A stretch of DNA of 64,000 nucleotides from Boswellia sacra. Lineage: Eukaryota > Streptophyta > Magnoliopsida > Sapindales > Burseraceae. Positions 34,357 through 45,684 of the stretch are shown one piece after another; position 1 is the stretch's first letter, and the number at the start of each line of letters is the position of its first letter. The position numbers and the translations under genes were made by a program. The notes beneath the pieces are model-generated. The model saw nothing but the letters and a program-made list of their open reading frames with translations. It had not been told where the DNA came from and ran no database searches. The stretch lies in NCBI GenBank assembly GCA_013180625.2, contig SNVD02009787.1, forward strand, positions 124,001 to 188,000, read 5' to 3'.

Positions 34357-36118
34357 CCATGAGAACAAGATGTGTGTGGGTCATTTATTAATGCCTACAG
34401 TTGGTTTCTAGAGATTAGGAATAATGCTATTAAAGAGAGGGTTACTACTAATGGCTTTTATGAGTTCATCACTTGCCTTCCACCCATTTCTCGGTACACT
34501 GATTGTCGAGCATTAGTTGTTCTATGTGAGAGGTAGATGGACACAACCTACACTTTCTATCTTCTGATTGGTGAGGGGACTATCACGCCATTTGACATTA
34601 TTGCTTTGACTAGCCTTCCATGCAGTAAAGAGGTCATATCGATTGATGCTTGCATCGTAGACTCGAGGGATCAATAGAATTCAGTTCGGTAGCTTTTTGT
34701 ATGCGAGGTGAGGATCAAAACTAACATCACAATTCGACACGCTGCATTGCATGGCTCGACACTCTTTGCTAATGCGTCAAACATGACCTTCTTGACTCTA
34801 CTTCCTGCCTTCTAGCATCTCAATCAGGTGAGGGACTTTGATTGCAGTCATGCTACTCTTGGCCAACTGTACTTTGGTTTGGATGGTGCTTGTCATGGTG
34901 TCACCTTGATTACTGGTTTTGCTTCACTCCTCAAGGTAATTTCTTCTTACACCTTCGTGTTTTGTTTGTTGTAAATTCCATTTTCTGACTCTATCTCATT
35001 CATGATAGATGTCGGTGTATGAGTTGGGAGTTTTGCCTTCTTTGCTTCCTATTTGTGAGGATTTTTCTTTCCCATGGATAAGGAGGTGGGCTGCACATCG
35101 TGCAACACTCAAGAGATCTCACAAGCTGGACTTCTTTCGTGATTACATTCATACAATAACCCAGGACAAGGTAAAAGGCATCAACGTTAGTATTTCAATT
35201 TTATCATAATCGTACCATGTTTTCCATTCTTTACAAATTCATTCGGAGTGATGGGGACTAGAGAAAAACTAGTCGGCGATTACGAGGGTCACCTCTCAAT
35301 TCAGCTACTACCGTATTCTTCTACCATTCGTGAATAGCATCATATGGTATCTAGGTGATCGCATCTAGAATTGATTTAAAGACCCATCGCATTGTTTGAT
35401 TCCTTCTTCTCCATCGATTTTAATGATAGACTCAGCTGATTTGGCTGTACAGCCAAAGGTGTCGAATTATACGACAAGGATCCATTTGAGAGCGATCGAG
35501 TTCCCGATGATGACAACCTCTTATATTGATTTGGCTCAAGCCACATTATTGCATACTAGACTAGGTTGGTACGTTGATGAAACTCCTCACCCTCCTGATA
35601 GCTTTAGCCATGCTGGCAACTCTTTTGCTTAGCATGGAAAGAGATCAAGGGCCTCTTCTTCAAAAACGCTACGTCTACCTCATTTTCAGTAGCCCCTCAA
35701 CAACCATGTCCACCTCTAACTTCTTCGGTTACTCTTGCCGTTCTAGCTGGACATGTGATTGGCGACCTTCAGGCCTATCCCAATAATATCATCTACACAT
35801 GGGATGTCAGCAAACAAATTAGTAACCATAAAATAAGATACAATGCAGGTTCCACGATCTTCCATGAATGAGTTTTTGTGATGCAAGCTACTTCTCATCG
35901 ATATGTTTTATAGATGTCCCATCAGTCTCAGGTAAAGCGCTTATTCCATACTTCATGTAAGCATGATTTCTATCTTAATAGTTTTTCTAACTATATGATT
36001 CTTTTGCTTGGATTAGACGAGCCGTCAAGAGATAGCTCATCTAGGGCAAGAAGTCGAGTGTATTCAAGCTCAAGTTGCTATATTTTCTGTCGGTGATGAT
36101 GATGATGGTAATGAGTGA
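34357..36118 (+). pseudogene. Plant-mobile-domain (PMD) antisense ORF of a Tat element
   Basis: Read on the plus strand, antisense to the Tat element, this has the PMD landmarks: MDTTYTFYLLIGEGTITPFD at about 34538-34597 (the family's TxTFHLPxGExTxTxxD), then GSTLFANASN, DFDCSHATLGQLYFGLDGAC and, after a spliceable intron (GTAATT at about 34937 to GATAG at 35008), MSVYELGVLPSLLPIC from 35009. Later exons with FSFPWIRRWAAH and a C-terminal part to about 36110 follow. At least four in-frame stops are present. PMD proteins such as MAIN/MAIL1 act in transposon silencing in plants; PMD frames are also carried by transposons. This copy is dead. Confidence 0.75.
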
Positions 36119-36379
36119 GGACCATCGCCATCGACTTCTTTCAAGATTTCTTTTTTATTTTTTTGTTCATTTAACTTCCATTTATGAACTATTTGTGTTT
36201 CATGATCTTCAATCAAAGCCAATAGCCATGTAAACAAGCTTTAGTAAAAATTTTCTAGTTTTTGTTTCGTGCATTGCTTCCAAAATTATGTGTATTTCAA
36301 TCAATTTACATCCAAATTTAGTAAAATTTGTTTTGGCAGCATCATTTATTCAATTATGAACCTTGCCTATTGATAGACA

Positions 36380-36719
36380 AATTGGAAGTCAAAAAACACA
36401 GGAAAGAAAGGGCTATAGGGCTTTTTGCCCTAATAGCTGTTGGGCAGTTGTTAGATTGTCAACCAGCTATCTAACAACTGGGCAACTGTCAGAATATCAA
36501 CTAGCTATCTAACAATAGGGCGACTATCTTATGGCTAACCGATAGTCCTTTGACTGCCTGCTAGTAGACTTCCTTTCTCTTTCCTTTTTTTTTTGCTTCA
36601 ATTTTTGCACTATTTAAGTACAAATTCCATTACACCTCCTCCCACTTCCTCTTTATTTCTTGAGTTCTCCTTAATGCTTTTTGATGCCTCTTTGCTCTCT
36701 TCAACATGTTTGAGGCATT
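36380..36719 (+). promoter_or_regulatory. LTR-like promoter segment upstream of the DUF7745-like antisense frame
   Basis: At 36430-36560 the family dyads reappear (GTTGGGCAGTTGTTAGATTG, CAACTGGGCAACTGTC and so on), followed by a pyrimidine stretch and CTATTTAAGTA (36611-36621), a TATA-like box, about 130 bases before the first ATG of the frame at 36741. The order dyads, TTCCTTTT stretch, TATA-like box is the order seen in the Tat LTRs (for example 4830-5020). It could be an LTR-derived promoter for the antisense gene; this is inference. Confidence 0.45.
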
Positions 36720-37180
36720 CTCATGATTCTTTAGCCTTTCTTGAAGGTTCTAAATGATGATGATTGGAAGCAACTCGAATCCAACGGTCTATACTATTTC
36801 AAATTTCTTCAACATGTCAGGCTTTACATTCCCTTCCTCAAAGACTCCACGACCTTCTGGACTCTCATGATCATATCTTCTACTTTAACGGGCAAGAGGT
36901 TTACCCCTTGTATAGGGAATTCTCAGCCATACTTGGTTGTCATTCCTCTAATACTAAGAGCCTTATTCTATCTACTATTGGGACATCGTCGATGCCTGAT
37001 CTTGCTGATTTCTTTCACTTTTTGTTTTCTACCATGGGCATTCACACAAAAGGCAGTAGAGTGATATTGTCTTCTATCATTTCATTACTCCAGATGATGG
37101 ATGGGACTTCGTCTAGGTGCTTCCCTTTCTTCAATTATGTCTCCTTGCATAATTTCAATTGGTCTCACTGAATGGTCTTA
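36720..37180 (+). pseudogene. DUF7745-like antisense ORF of a Tat element (N-terminal part)
   Basis: Starting at the ATG at 36741, the frame reads DDDWKQLESNGLYYFKFLQH. A one-base shift after about 40 codons is needed to continue into HDHIFYFNGQEVYPLYREFS (from the overlapping frame 36764-37171) and SAILGCH. Such a start with an N-terminal helical region and the FRFxxxELCPLYEEFSA-type block is what I recall from DUF7745 proteins, common in plant transposons. A matching relic is on the minus strand at 40690-41240 in the neighbouring Tat element. Function unknown; broken here. Confidence 0.55.
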
Positions 37181-37369
37181 GTGACCCACATCTCATGACC
37201 ATCACTCTTTAGATAGGCCCCAGTCACTATAGTTTTTTCGACTCTAGCTGAGACCTCGATTGGACTAGATTATGCCATGATAGATCCGAGTCAGAGATTC
37301 AATGGTAGTCTCCCACTTATTTAGGAATTCTTCTTTTCTTTTCTCTTTTCCACTTTTTTCTATGCTCTA

Positions 37370-37525
37370 ATTTTTACTTCAGTCGCTCTTTTGGGTTTTT
37401 GACTTAGCGAGTTTGCCCTAACTTTTACCTAAGTCGCCCTTTCTAAGTTCTTACAGGCTTTTCTTTTCTATCCTAACTTTTGCCTAAGCTACCCTTCCAG
37501 GTTTTCAACTTAGCAGGCCGGCCTT
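37370..37525. repeat. Tat 3'-region minisatellite (second array)
   Basis: About three units of the family seen at 2191-2430 (CCTAACTTTTGCCTAAGC, then TTTTCAACTTAGC). The array ends where the plus-strand Tat pol fragment starts, at about 37526. Confidence 0.7.
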
Positions 37526-38816
37526 AAATTGAACATGTAAGAAGGTTGATTGAGAGGTTCAAATAGTGCACCTTCACCCATCTTCCTAGGAGTGAAAATC
37601 AAATGGCTAACACGTTAACTTCTTTAGCATCAGTTTGGGTGAGTACACAAAATTATTGGTGAGGCCAATAGTGATATCATAAGCATGGGATCCTTCTTAT
37701 ACAAAACCTTATGTAATGGAGGTAGAGGTAGATGAAAAGTCATGGCTCTATGACTTGAAGAGATACCTAGAAGAGATGGTTATGCCAGACGAGGCCAGTG
37801 ATAGAGATAGGATTGTATTATGAAGGTTGACCCAACAATTTACTTGGCATCAAGGAGTGATGTATAAGAGAATGTCAGAAGGAATGCAACTAAGGTGTAT
37901 CAATAAGAAAGAAGTAAGAAGCCTTATAGAGGAAATCCATAGTGGTGTATGCGGACCACATATGAATAAGCTAATGCTTGCAAAGAAAATAATAAGGCAA
38001 GGTTTTTATTGGCTAAACATGCAGACAGATTATGTCTGGCCAATTCATGAACAGGTGTCGCCAATGTCAGATCAATGGAAATATGATTCACCAACCACCT
38101 TTGAAACTACAAAGGATGAGCACTATGGCCCTTTGCTACATAGGGCTTCGACAGTATATGTGAAATAAGGCCATCAACCTCTAATGGCATCAATGTGTGG
38201 TGGTTACAATTGACTACTTCGCCAAATGGATAGAAGATGAGTCCAATAGTAAGTTAAGGGTAAAGTAGATGGCAAAGTTTATTGAGAAGAACATCGTATG
38301 CTGATTTGAAGAATCACACTATGTTGTAACTGACAATGGGGTCAAGTTTCAAGCATAAACTAAGGCCTTATTCAAGAGGTATGTAATCGAACACCATAAG
38401 TTGTCTCCATATAGGCCATAGGCAAATGGAGCAGTAGAAGTGGCCAATAAAAACATCAAGAAGACGTTGGCCAAGGTGGTATAAAGATATAAAGATTGGG
38501 GAAAAAAGCTGTTATTTATGTTATGGGGTTATAGAACAACACCCAAAAGTTCGACGGGCATGACACCCTTCTCATTAGTATATGTTTCAGAAGTGGTCTA
38601 ACCAACTGAGATAGAAATGAAATAAACAAGGGTTTTGTTAGAAGTAAGAATCCATGAAAGGGAGTGGACTGGCAATATATGTGGACAATTGGCCTTGATT
38701 GATGAGAAAAGAATGAAGATCAGATATCACATGCAACTATATCGAAAGCGGGTTACTTATGCCTTTAATAAAGGAATAAAGGCAAGGAAGTTCAAAGAAG
38801 GGGAGTTGGTCCTTAA

Positions 38817-39348
38817 TAGACTTGGAACCGGGGCAGGGCGGGTACAGGGCAGCAAGTATCCAGCCCCACCCCGTCACATTATTTTTTGCCCCGCCCCACC
38901 CCATTGCCCCGTTGCGGGGCAGGGCGGGGCAAAAAAAAATTAGACAGACCCATACTCGCCCCGCCCTGCCCCGTAAAATTTTTTTATACCCCTATAATAT
39001 TTATATTTTTCAATCTCATCCCTGTAATATTTCTTTTAAGTCCATTCATATTCCATAACTTCATACAACATGGAATATGAATGGACTTAAAAATTAACAA
39101 AATGGCCCCCTTAAATTACATAAAAGTTCTTATATTTTAATTTTTTTATTTATACCCTTAATAGTGCGGGGCGGGGCGGGTCAAACGGGTCTCGATATAA
39201 GACCCGACCCCGAACCCGCTCTGAACGGGACAGACTCTATGCAGCCCCGTACCCGCCCCTTACAGTGATTTGAGGTGGGTCCGGACCCGCCCCGTTAGAC
39301 CGGGTCTGGCCGGGTTAGTTGTGGGGCCAGGGCAAATGCCCAAGCCTA
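38817..39348. mobile_element. hAT-type MITE inserted in Tat integrase
   Basis: This is a 532-bp non-coding insert. Its ends are TAGACTTGG and the reverse complement of TAGGCTTGG (an imperfect terminal inverted repeat). It is flanked by GTCCTTAA (38809-38816) and GTCTTTAA (39349-39356), an 8-bp duplication with one mismatch, the size made by hAT transposases. The integrase frame resumes on the other side. Both ends are strikingly GC-rich (GGGGCGGGGCGGG type) in an AT-rich setting, with AT-rich middle sequence containing a long perfect palindrome (39034-39092). No transposase is encoded. Confidence 0.8.
39034..39092. repeat. Perfect 22-bp inverted repeat inside the MITE
   Basis: The left arm at 39034-39055 (TTTTAAGTCCATTCATATTC, then CA) and its exact reverse complement at 39071-39092 are separated by a 15-base loop. 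It would form a strong hairpin as single strand or RNA. Confidence 0.93.
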
Positions 39349-39658
39349 GTCTTTAAACAAGCCAAAATAGTGGTGTTTGATCCTGGAGGGAAGTTCAAAC
39401 CCAACTGGGAAGGCCCATTCATTGTGATGAAAGTCATGTCTAGTGGAGCCGTCATCCTACCAGACATGAAAGGGAATGAGTTCATTGAGCCCACCAACAT
39501 GAACAAGCTAAAGAAATATTATGTTAAAAAAGAAGGAACTGAGAGGAAAAATAATTAGTCAAAATGTCAAAAATGACTGACTAATGAGAGTAGTTGTATC
39601 ATTGTGCACGCCTTGTTTAAAGGAGAAAAGATTGTACTTTTATTAATGAAATGAAATT

Positions 39659-40289
39659 GTTTAAAAAAAATATGCCTTTTGAAATGTCTTATTATTTTGC
39701 ATAATAATGAAAGGAAAACATCTTACATCTAAGCTGACAAAGAAACTAACAATGTCGCCTCTGCCTCTTCGATGGACTACGATTGGGCTCACTATATCGC
39801 TTATAACACTTTTTAGCCCAAATAACAGGATGAAGAATAGAAGTCTAAAAGGTCACCCAATCTTTGTACCAGTCGTCTGTCTCAAAATCAGGATCATAGA
39901 ATAGATTCCTCTTAGTGGTGCGATGTGGCCAAGATCTTTCATATGCTCTAGATAACGAGTAAACAGTCTCCCAAGATCGAAAGCAATTGATGAATCCAAA
40001 ATATCCTGTTTGAGTCTATACTACCAACGCTGTCTAGCAATATCGTAAAATGAACTAAGCATTAAACTCGCTAAAGGCACGCATACGATATATGTCCGTG
40101 ATGTCACATGCCCTAGCCTCCACCATGGACAGTGCCAGTGAATCGAGTATCAAGAATGACTCAAAGCCAATCGATCAAAGAAAAACATCTCTCAAGTCTC
40201 CTATTTGTATGAAGTCAAGGGCTATAACAAGAAAAATCCCCTTCAAGCAGTGTTAGAATAGATAATCTCTCTTGTAACCAAATATGAGA
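39659..40289 (-). pseudogene. Antisense ORF C-terminus and 3' region of the plus-strand Tat element
   Basis: On the minus strand the block TKRNLFYDPDFETDDWYKDW (about 39920-39862) and the basic end SPSKRQRR (about 39755-39730) match the frame at 2666-2935. There are stops within. Positions 40090-40289 align with 2431-2640 in reverse. This lies directly after the integrase C-terminus, in the same relative place as in the other copies. Confidence 0.6.
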
Positions 40290-40540
40290 AAAAGAAACAA
40301 AGAAAAATAAGGAAAAGGAGCCTGCTAAGTCAAGAAACTTGAAAAGGCAGCTTAGGCAAAAATTAAGCTGAAAACCTGAAAGGGCAATTCAGGCAAAAGT
40401 TAGGGCATAAGAAATTCAGAAAAACCCATTGAGTTGAAAACCCATAAAGGACTACTCAAGCAAAAGTTAGGGCAAGCCCACTAAGTTGAAATCTCAAAAA
40501 AGACGGCTTAGGCAAAAATTAGAGCATTAAAAATATATAT
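40290..40540. repeat. Tat 3'-region minisatellite (third array, reversed)
   Basis: About four units of GGCAGCTTAGGCAAAAATTA with intervening GTTGAAAACC, the reverse complement of the arrays at 2191 and 37370. It lies between the two halves of the antisense frame. Confidence 0.75.
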
Positions 40541-41462
40541 ATAAAATGATGATAACTGAGCTCAAAAGCTCAAAAAGAGGAAAGGAATACTTGAAGAAGT
40601 CGAAGACTACCATTGCACCTCTAACTGAGATCCATCTTGACATGATCCAATCCAATTAGTGTCTTAGCCAGAATCAAAGGAACAACTGTGAAACTGGGTC
40701 CCATCTAAAGAATGATGGTTACAAGGTGTAGATCCTTGAGATCGTCTAATAAGATCAAGAGAAACTGTGCAAAGAGAAAAAACTGAAGAAGGAGAAGAGA
40801 ACAGGACGAGATCCTATCTACCATCTTAAGTAAAGGGATAATTGAAGACAATATTACCCTATTGCCTCTATTATGAATGCCTATGGTAGAAGTTAAGAAT
40901 CCAAAAAAGTTGACAAGATCAGATATATTGATGGTGTCTCAATGGTAGGCAAAATGATGCTCTCATAACTAGATAAATAATAATTGAGTATAGCCGAGGA
41001 TTTCTCAACTAGGGGGCAAAGCTCTTGCCTATTGAAGCGGAAGACTTGATCCTGAGGATCCTGGAAGGTTGTGCATTCCTTAAGAAAAGGAACGTCGAGC
41101 TTTACATGTTGAAGGAATTCTAGATTGTAGATTCAATCGAATCATCGTCCTTTAGAAGCATCAAGAGAGGTTAGAGGGCCTTTGAGAATGGCCTCAAACA
41201 TCTTAGAAAATGCAAGAAGAGGCATTGAAAGGTGTGAAGAGAAGTAGAAGGGAAAAACAGAAGGTTGGTGACGACAGCTCTTACTTATCATCACCGACAT
41301 TAATTGAAGAAGTAGCAACCTGAGCCTGAAGATGCCTAACCTTTCGCTTTAGACACTCAATTTGTCGACAACCTATCTAGTCTAAGCAAGAAGTATATAG
41401 TTGGAACAAATTATTAAGATAGACATCATCCATACATGAAATATCAAATGTTTTTTTGTAGG
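40541..41462 (-). pseudogene. DUF7745-like antisense ORF with end of PMD-like ORF
   Basis: The minus strand at 41240-40690 encodes remnants matching 36720-37180 (LEFLQHVKLDVPFLKECTTF, then FRFNRQELCPL), with stops. Positions 41280-41462 match the end of the PMD-like region (35910-36120) in reverse. In this copy the two antisense frames are close together. In the left copy they are about 600 bases apart because an LTR-like segment lies between them. Confidence 0.55.
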
Positions 41463-43483
41463 TGTGAATGAGGCTTTCATCCTACCACAGCGTTTGCGAC
41501 CACAGCATTGTGTCAAAGCCTCTTTCGAGACCTAAGGGAATAGAAATGAGCCATGGGCAAGTCTAGTGAAAGGAGTCGTCACCCAATTATTTAATTGGGA
41601 ATGAATGGAGGCAATCCGATCCCTCGCTTCATGACCTAAACTACTATGGTCATGTCTGAAGAAAGGAGTCACTACCCAATTATTTAATTGAAAATGAATG
41701 GGGCAATCCAATCCCTCGCTTCGGGACCTAAACTACCCTTATCCCTTCAAAAATGGGTTTGAGAAGTTAGGTACAAGCCTTTTGACTTGCCCGGATATAA
41801 ATCTAACCTCCAATTGGGAAATACCAAATAGGAATAACTCGTGTTGTTACTTAGTCTGCTTAGCATTGTTCATCTTATGCACACATTTCTATTTTTATTT
41901 TTGTTAAGCATGTAAGATGATTATTGAATCAATAGTAGTTGTATATTCATAAAAAGAAAGAGGGAGAAGAATATATTACATTTTCGTCATACGTGGGGGA
42001 AGGGGAGAGGATTACAACATTGTTATTCAACAATAATATAATATTCTATACATTCACATACATTCAAAACTCAATAGATAATGAATTCCTCACTACCATA
42101 TGTGTGTCTATTTAGCGTTTATCAAGCTTCTTACATATCCATCTAAACATAGTTAAGGCATTCATTCTTTAGTGATGGTCCCTCACCATCAATGTGAGTC
42201 CACCATCACTTTATGGCATCATACAATTACACTTCTCAATATACAAAAATTCATAAATCATAAATTATATAAAGCCATAATCTAATATTATGGCATTCTA
42301 GCCTAGATTTGATAAATTCTACCATGATATTCTATCTACTGCTATTCTAACATAATTTATATCAATTTATTAAGATTCATGACATTTCTAGCCTAAACAT
42401 GGCATCTTTAGTCTAATTCAAGCAACCAACGTCAATCATAGCACTCAAGGATAAAATGATAATTCGATCTATTCTGTGCTATTCACTAACATTCATCAAA
42501 GCAAGTAAATTTTTCTAGCATGATTCTAATCATGTGCTCTTAAGCATGATTCTAGACATATTCTCCTAGACATGTTTCTAAGTATTCACAAAGAATTAAA
42601 TTCCTAAGCATGATTATGAAAAAGGAAAGCTAGCAGACTTACCTTGACACGCTTATCCATCTTGCAATACAAATAAGGGTTACACAATTCATAAAACCCT
42701 AAACATGCTTCTAAGCATCAAGATAAATCCTAAACATGCTTATTCTAAGTATAAATAAACCTAAAATATGCTTAATTCTAAGCAAGAAAAATAAAGAAGA
42801 AAGTATGAGGGCAAAGAGAAAACTGCTCATAAGACGTACCCTTTCCGGGTTTAGAGCAATAGGACACCTAAAAAGTTGTACTGAAAAGGACTTCTCAAAT
42901 TCTTAAGCATGTCTTCAAAAGGGAGAAAGAGATCATTATATGTAACAATCGGTGTGAATTGTATAGTGCAAGGATCAAGGTTTATATAGGAGAGGGGTGA
43001 AGATGAAAAAGGAAGGTCACAAAGCTAGTTATCGAAAATAAGCCTCCAACAGTTAGCCTGCCATCTGATGGATGTCTGGCCATTGGACACTAGCCTAGCG
43101 GCTGTCAAATGGCCAAGCGATTGTCTGATGGCCAGCCGACCAATTTCCTTTTGGCCCCATTTCCCTTTTATCATCCTTCATTGCTGCCCCTTCAGATCTT
43201 TGTCCTTTCAATCATGTATAACTTTTTCAGTTTAACTCCAATTCATGATTCGTAAATTTCTACGAAAACTAGACATATGTGGCTTCGTAACAATATATGA
43301 CTCATCACTAGATTCTTCCTAGATTAATTTTTATGATTTTTTAAATTCATGTGTCAATCTTTCATACACTTCACCAACTTCTTTTCACCCTTCTCTTCTT
43401 GACTCTCAAGGGCATTTTGGTCATTTTCTCTACTCGACATTCATCTTTACTTCATTCTCGAGCTTAAAAATCTAGTGCTTACA
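41463..43483 (-). mobile_element. Tat-family solo LTR
   Basis: This 2021-bp LTR in minus orientation has element-sense start TGTAAGCACTAG and end CCTCATTCACA. Flanks are GTAGG (41458-41462) and ATAGG (43484-43488), a 5-bp duplication with one mismatch. No PBS or PPT lies next to it, which supports a solo LTR. The dyad block is at 43020-43140. It contains a tandem duplication of about 93 bases (41571-41663 and 41664-41745) built on AGGAGTCGTCACCCAATTAT. Confidence 0.8.
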
Positions 43484-45684
43484 ATAGGAAGTACGATCCT
43501 TAGTAGTATATAGTCCAAAAGCGACTGAGTTTTGTAGAATCAAAATGTAGTATGGAATACTAAGGGTAACCACAAAAGAAAATAGCTTAGCACCTAGAGG
43601 AATAAAAGCAGCATGATAAGCAAGCCAGTCTCAATGGAGGTAGCACAATATGCAAGTTATTTGGATCAAGCAGTTTAGTGTTGATGAGATCTAATGATTA
43701 CTTAAAGCAGCATAATTCAAGTAATGTCGTTACAAGGTGTTTAGAACAAGCAATAATCACCATAAAAATAAGAACTGCCACAGTTGAACCCAATCGAAGA
43801 GGACTACTATTTTGAAAGAAGAAATTCACCTTAAAGAAAGCCTCTCCCTTGAAAAAGGCATCTATCTTAGATAAGAAATCTCCCTTAAAAAAGGCAATTA
43901 CCATAAAGAAGGTATCTCCTTTGAAGATGGATGTTCACCTTAAAGAAGGTATCTCATTTGAAGATGGATTTTCACCTTAAAGAAGGAATCTCCCTCGAAA
44001 AAGGCATCTTTCCTTGAAGAAGGCATCCAGCTTGAAGAAGGAATCTCCCTTAGAGAAGGCATCCATCTTGAAGAAAGAATCTCTCTTGAAAAAAGTATTT
44101 ACCATGAAGAGGGCGTCCACCTTGAAGAAGCCACCTATTTCGAAGATGGACATTCACCATGAAGAAGGAATTTTAAGTCTACCCTAAAGAAGGGATTTTG
44201 AAGGAGAAATTTGATGTTCACCTTGAAGGAGGAAATATGCCATGAAAATGATAGGCCACTTTGAAGAAAGGATTTCAAAAAGGAAGAAGATTCGTAGTCA
44301 GATAATTATAAGGGTAAAAGGGTAAAAGAGAGAAGAGAAAAAAATAAGAGAGAGAAAAGAAGAGAAGAAAGACTCTACATCGACCCTAAGACACTGGAGG
44401 AATTTTTTAACTATACTAGTGACAAGCACCTGGCCATGTCAATAGTTTAACAACTCACAAGGAAAAAGAAATAACATCTATTCACAACAATATCAATCGA
44501 AATCACATAGAAGAATGCTTCTAGACACTAGAAAATAATTTGTTGAAGAACGCACCAAACAAGGCAAAAAAATTTGAATTTATTTCACGTAATCAATAGA
44601 TGTTTGAATTTTGCAAGAACTTGCAAAGACAATGGAAGGATCCCCAGTGAATCAAAGAATCAATAATATGATTCCCTAATGAGGAGAATAACGAATGCAA
44701 GAGAAGTCGAGAATGAAGAATGTTAAAACATGACAAATAAAGAATTTTCCCAGTAAGCCAGAAGAAATGAAGAATAGAAGTAAGAATACAAAAAAGAAGG
44801 GCATGAAACCCAATGAGTACAAAGACTAGAAGAAGCATGTAGAATACTCAAAAGAAGGCATGAAACCAGACAAATGCAAAGTTTGAAGAAATCGAAGAAG
44901 GTATGAATGATACTTAGCCAAAGGCACGAAGAATAAGAAGGCCTAAAGACTGCAAAGCAGTGCGTGAAGAAGTTTTTCTAGTAGTCATGCATTAGAAGGA
45001 AATCCTAGAAAGTAGGTGCACTTAAGAGTGCTTTAAGCCCTTAAAATAGGCACATGCCCTGGGAAGAGGCACACTGCAGAGTGTTGAAAACCGTAAAAAG
45101 TAGGTGCACTTAAGAGTGTTTCAAGCTCTTAGAATAAGCATAAGCCCTAAGAAGAGGCATATTGAAAAGTCTTGAAAACCATTAAAAGTAGGCGCACTTA
45201 AGAGTATTATAAGCCTTTAGAATAGCTACACTGAAGAGTATTACTAAATCCTAGAAAATAGGTGCACTAAAAATTGTTGGAAACCCTAAGAAGTAAGTCC
45301 ACTAAAGAGTGTTTTATCTTATCATCGTAAGGATACACTTCATGCATTAGAATTATGCATTTGACTACACTAAAAGGGTGCACATTGTATATCATAAGGA
45401 TGCATCTATCCACACTAGAAAGGTGTATTGCATGCATCATAAGGATGCATTCTAGCCCTTAGATGGGCATGTTAGCCCTCGAATGGGCAAATTAAACCTT
45501 AGATGGGCACATGCACCTTTAGATGGGCACATCTTTCAAAGGATCTAAAGAGAAAAGAAGATGATGAGAAGTATGACTGAATGAAGATGAAGGCAAAGCT
45601 GCCAAGATAAAAGAAGGAAAGACAAAGCGAGAGCACTTTGTCAACCTTTATGTCTCACAAAACTCTCCAATGTAAGGGGTAAGC
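43484..45684 (+). repeat. 3' UTR of the plus-strand Tat element with three minisatellites and PPT
   Basis: No gene is seen. Positions 43800-44280 are a long array of about 18-20-base units on the theme CCTTGAAGAAGGCATCTCC (some 20 units). Positions 44325-44380 are a purine run. From 44960 to 45320, units with AAGTAGGTGCACTTAAGAGTGTT repeat. From 45330 to 45545, units with TTAGATGGGCACAT and CATAAGGATGCAT repeat. It ends TGTAAGGGGTAAGC at 45671-45684, the polypurine tract before the LTR. The order mirrors 25681-26560. Confidence 0.75.

Larger units (their letters stand above)
37526..39558 (+). pseudogene. Tat RNase H end and integrase, plus strand, split by a MITE
   Basis: It begins in the last RNase H block (FTHLPRSENQMANTLTSLAS near 37575-37635). 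It then has the pre-integrase RYLEEMVMPDEASDRDRIV region, the zinc-finger part MTQQFTWHQGVMYKRMSEG with HSGVCGPHMNKLMLAKK (37827-38168), a core with stops (TDNGVKFQA near 38330), and GELVLNR at about 38800. It is interrupted by 38817-39348 and resumes FDPGGKFKPNWEGPFIVMKV, ending in a basic tail at 39558. The 5' side of pol is missing. This is the same family as the minus-strand Tat copies. Confidence 0.85.

Noticed and set aside
38817..39348. Considering the GC-rich insert a CpG-island promoter
   Set aside because: It has terminal inverted repeats and an 8-bp target duplication and interrupts an integrase frame, so it is a MITE.
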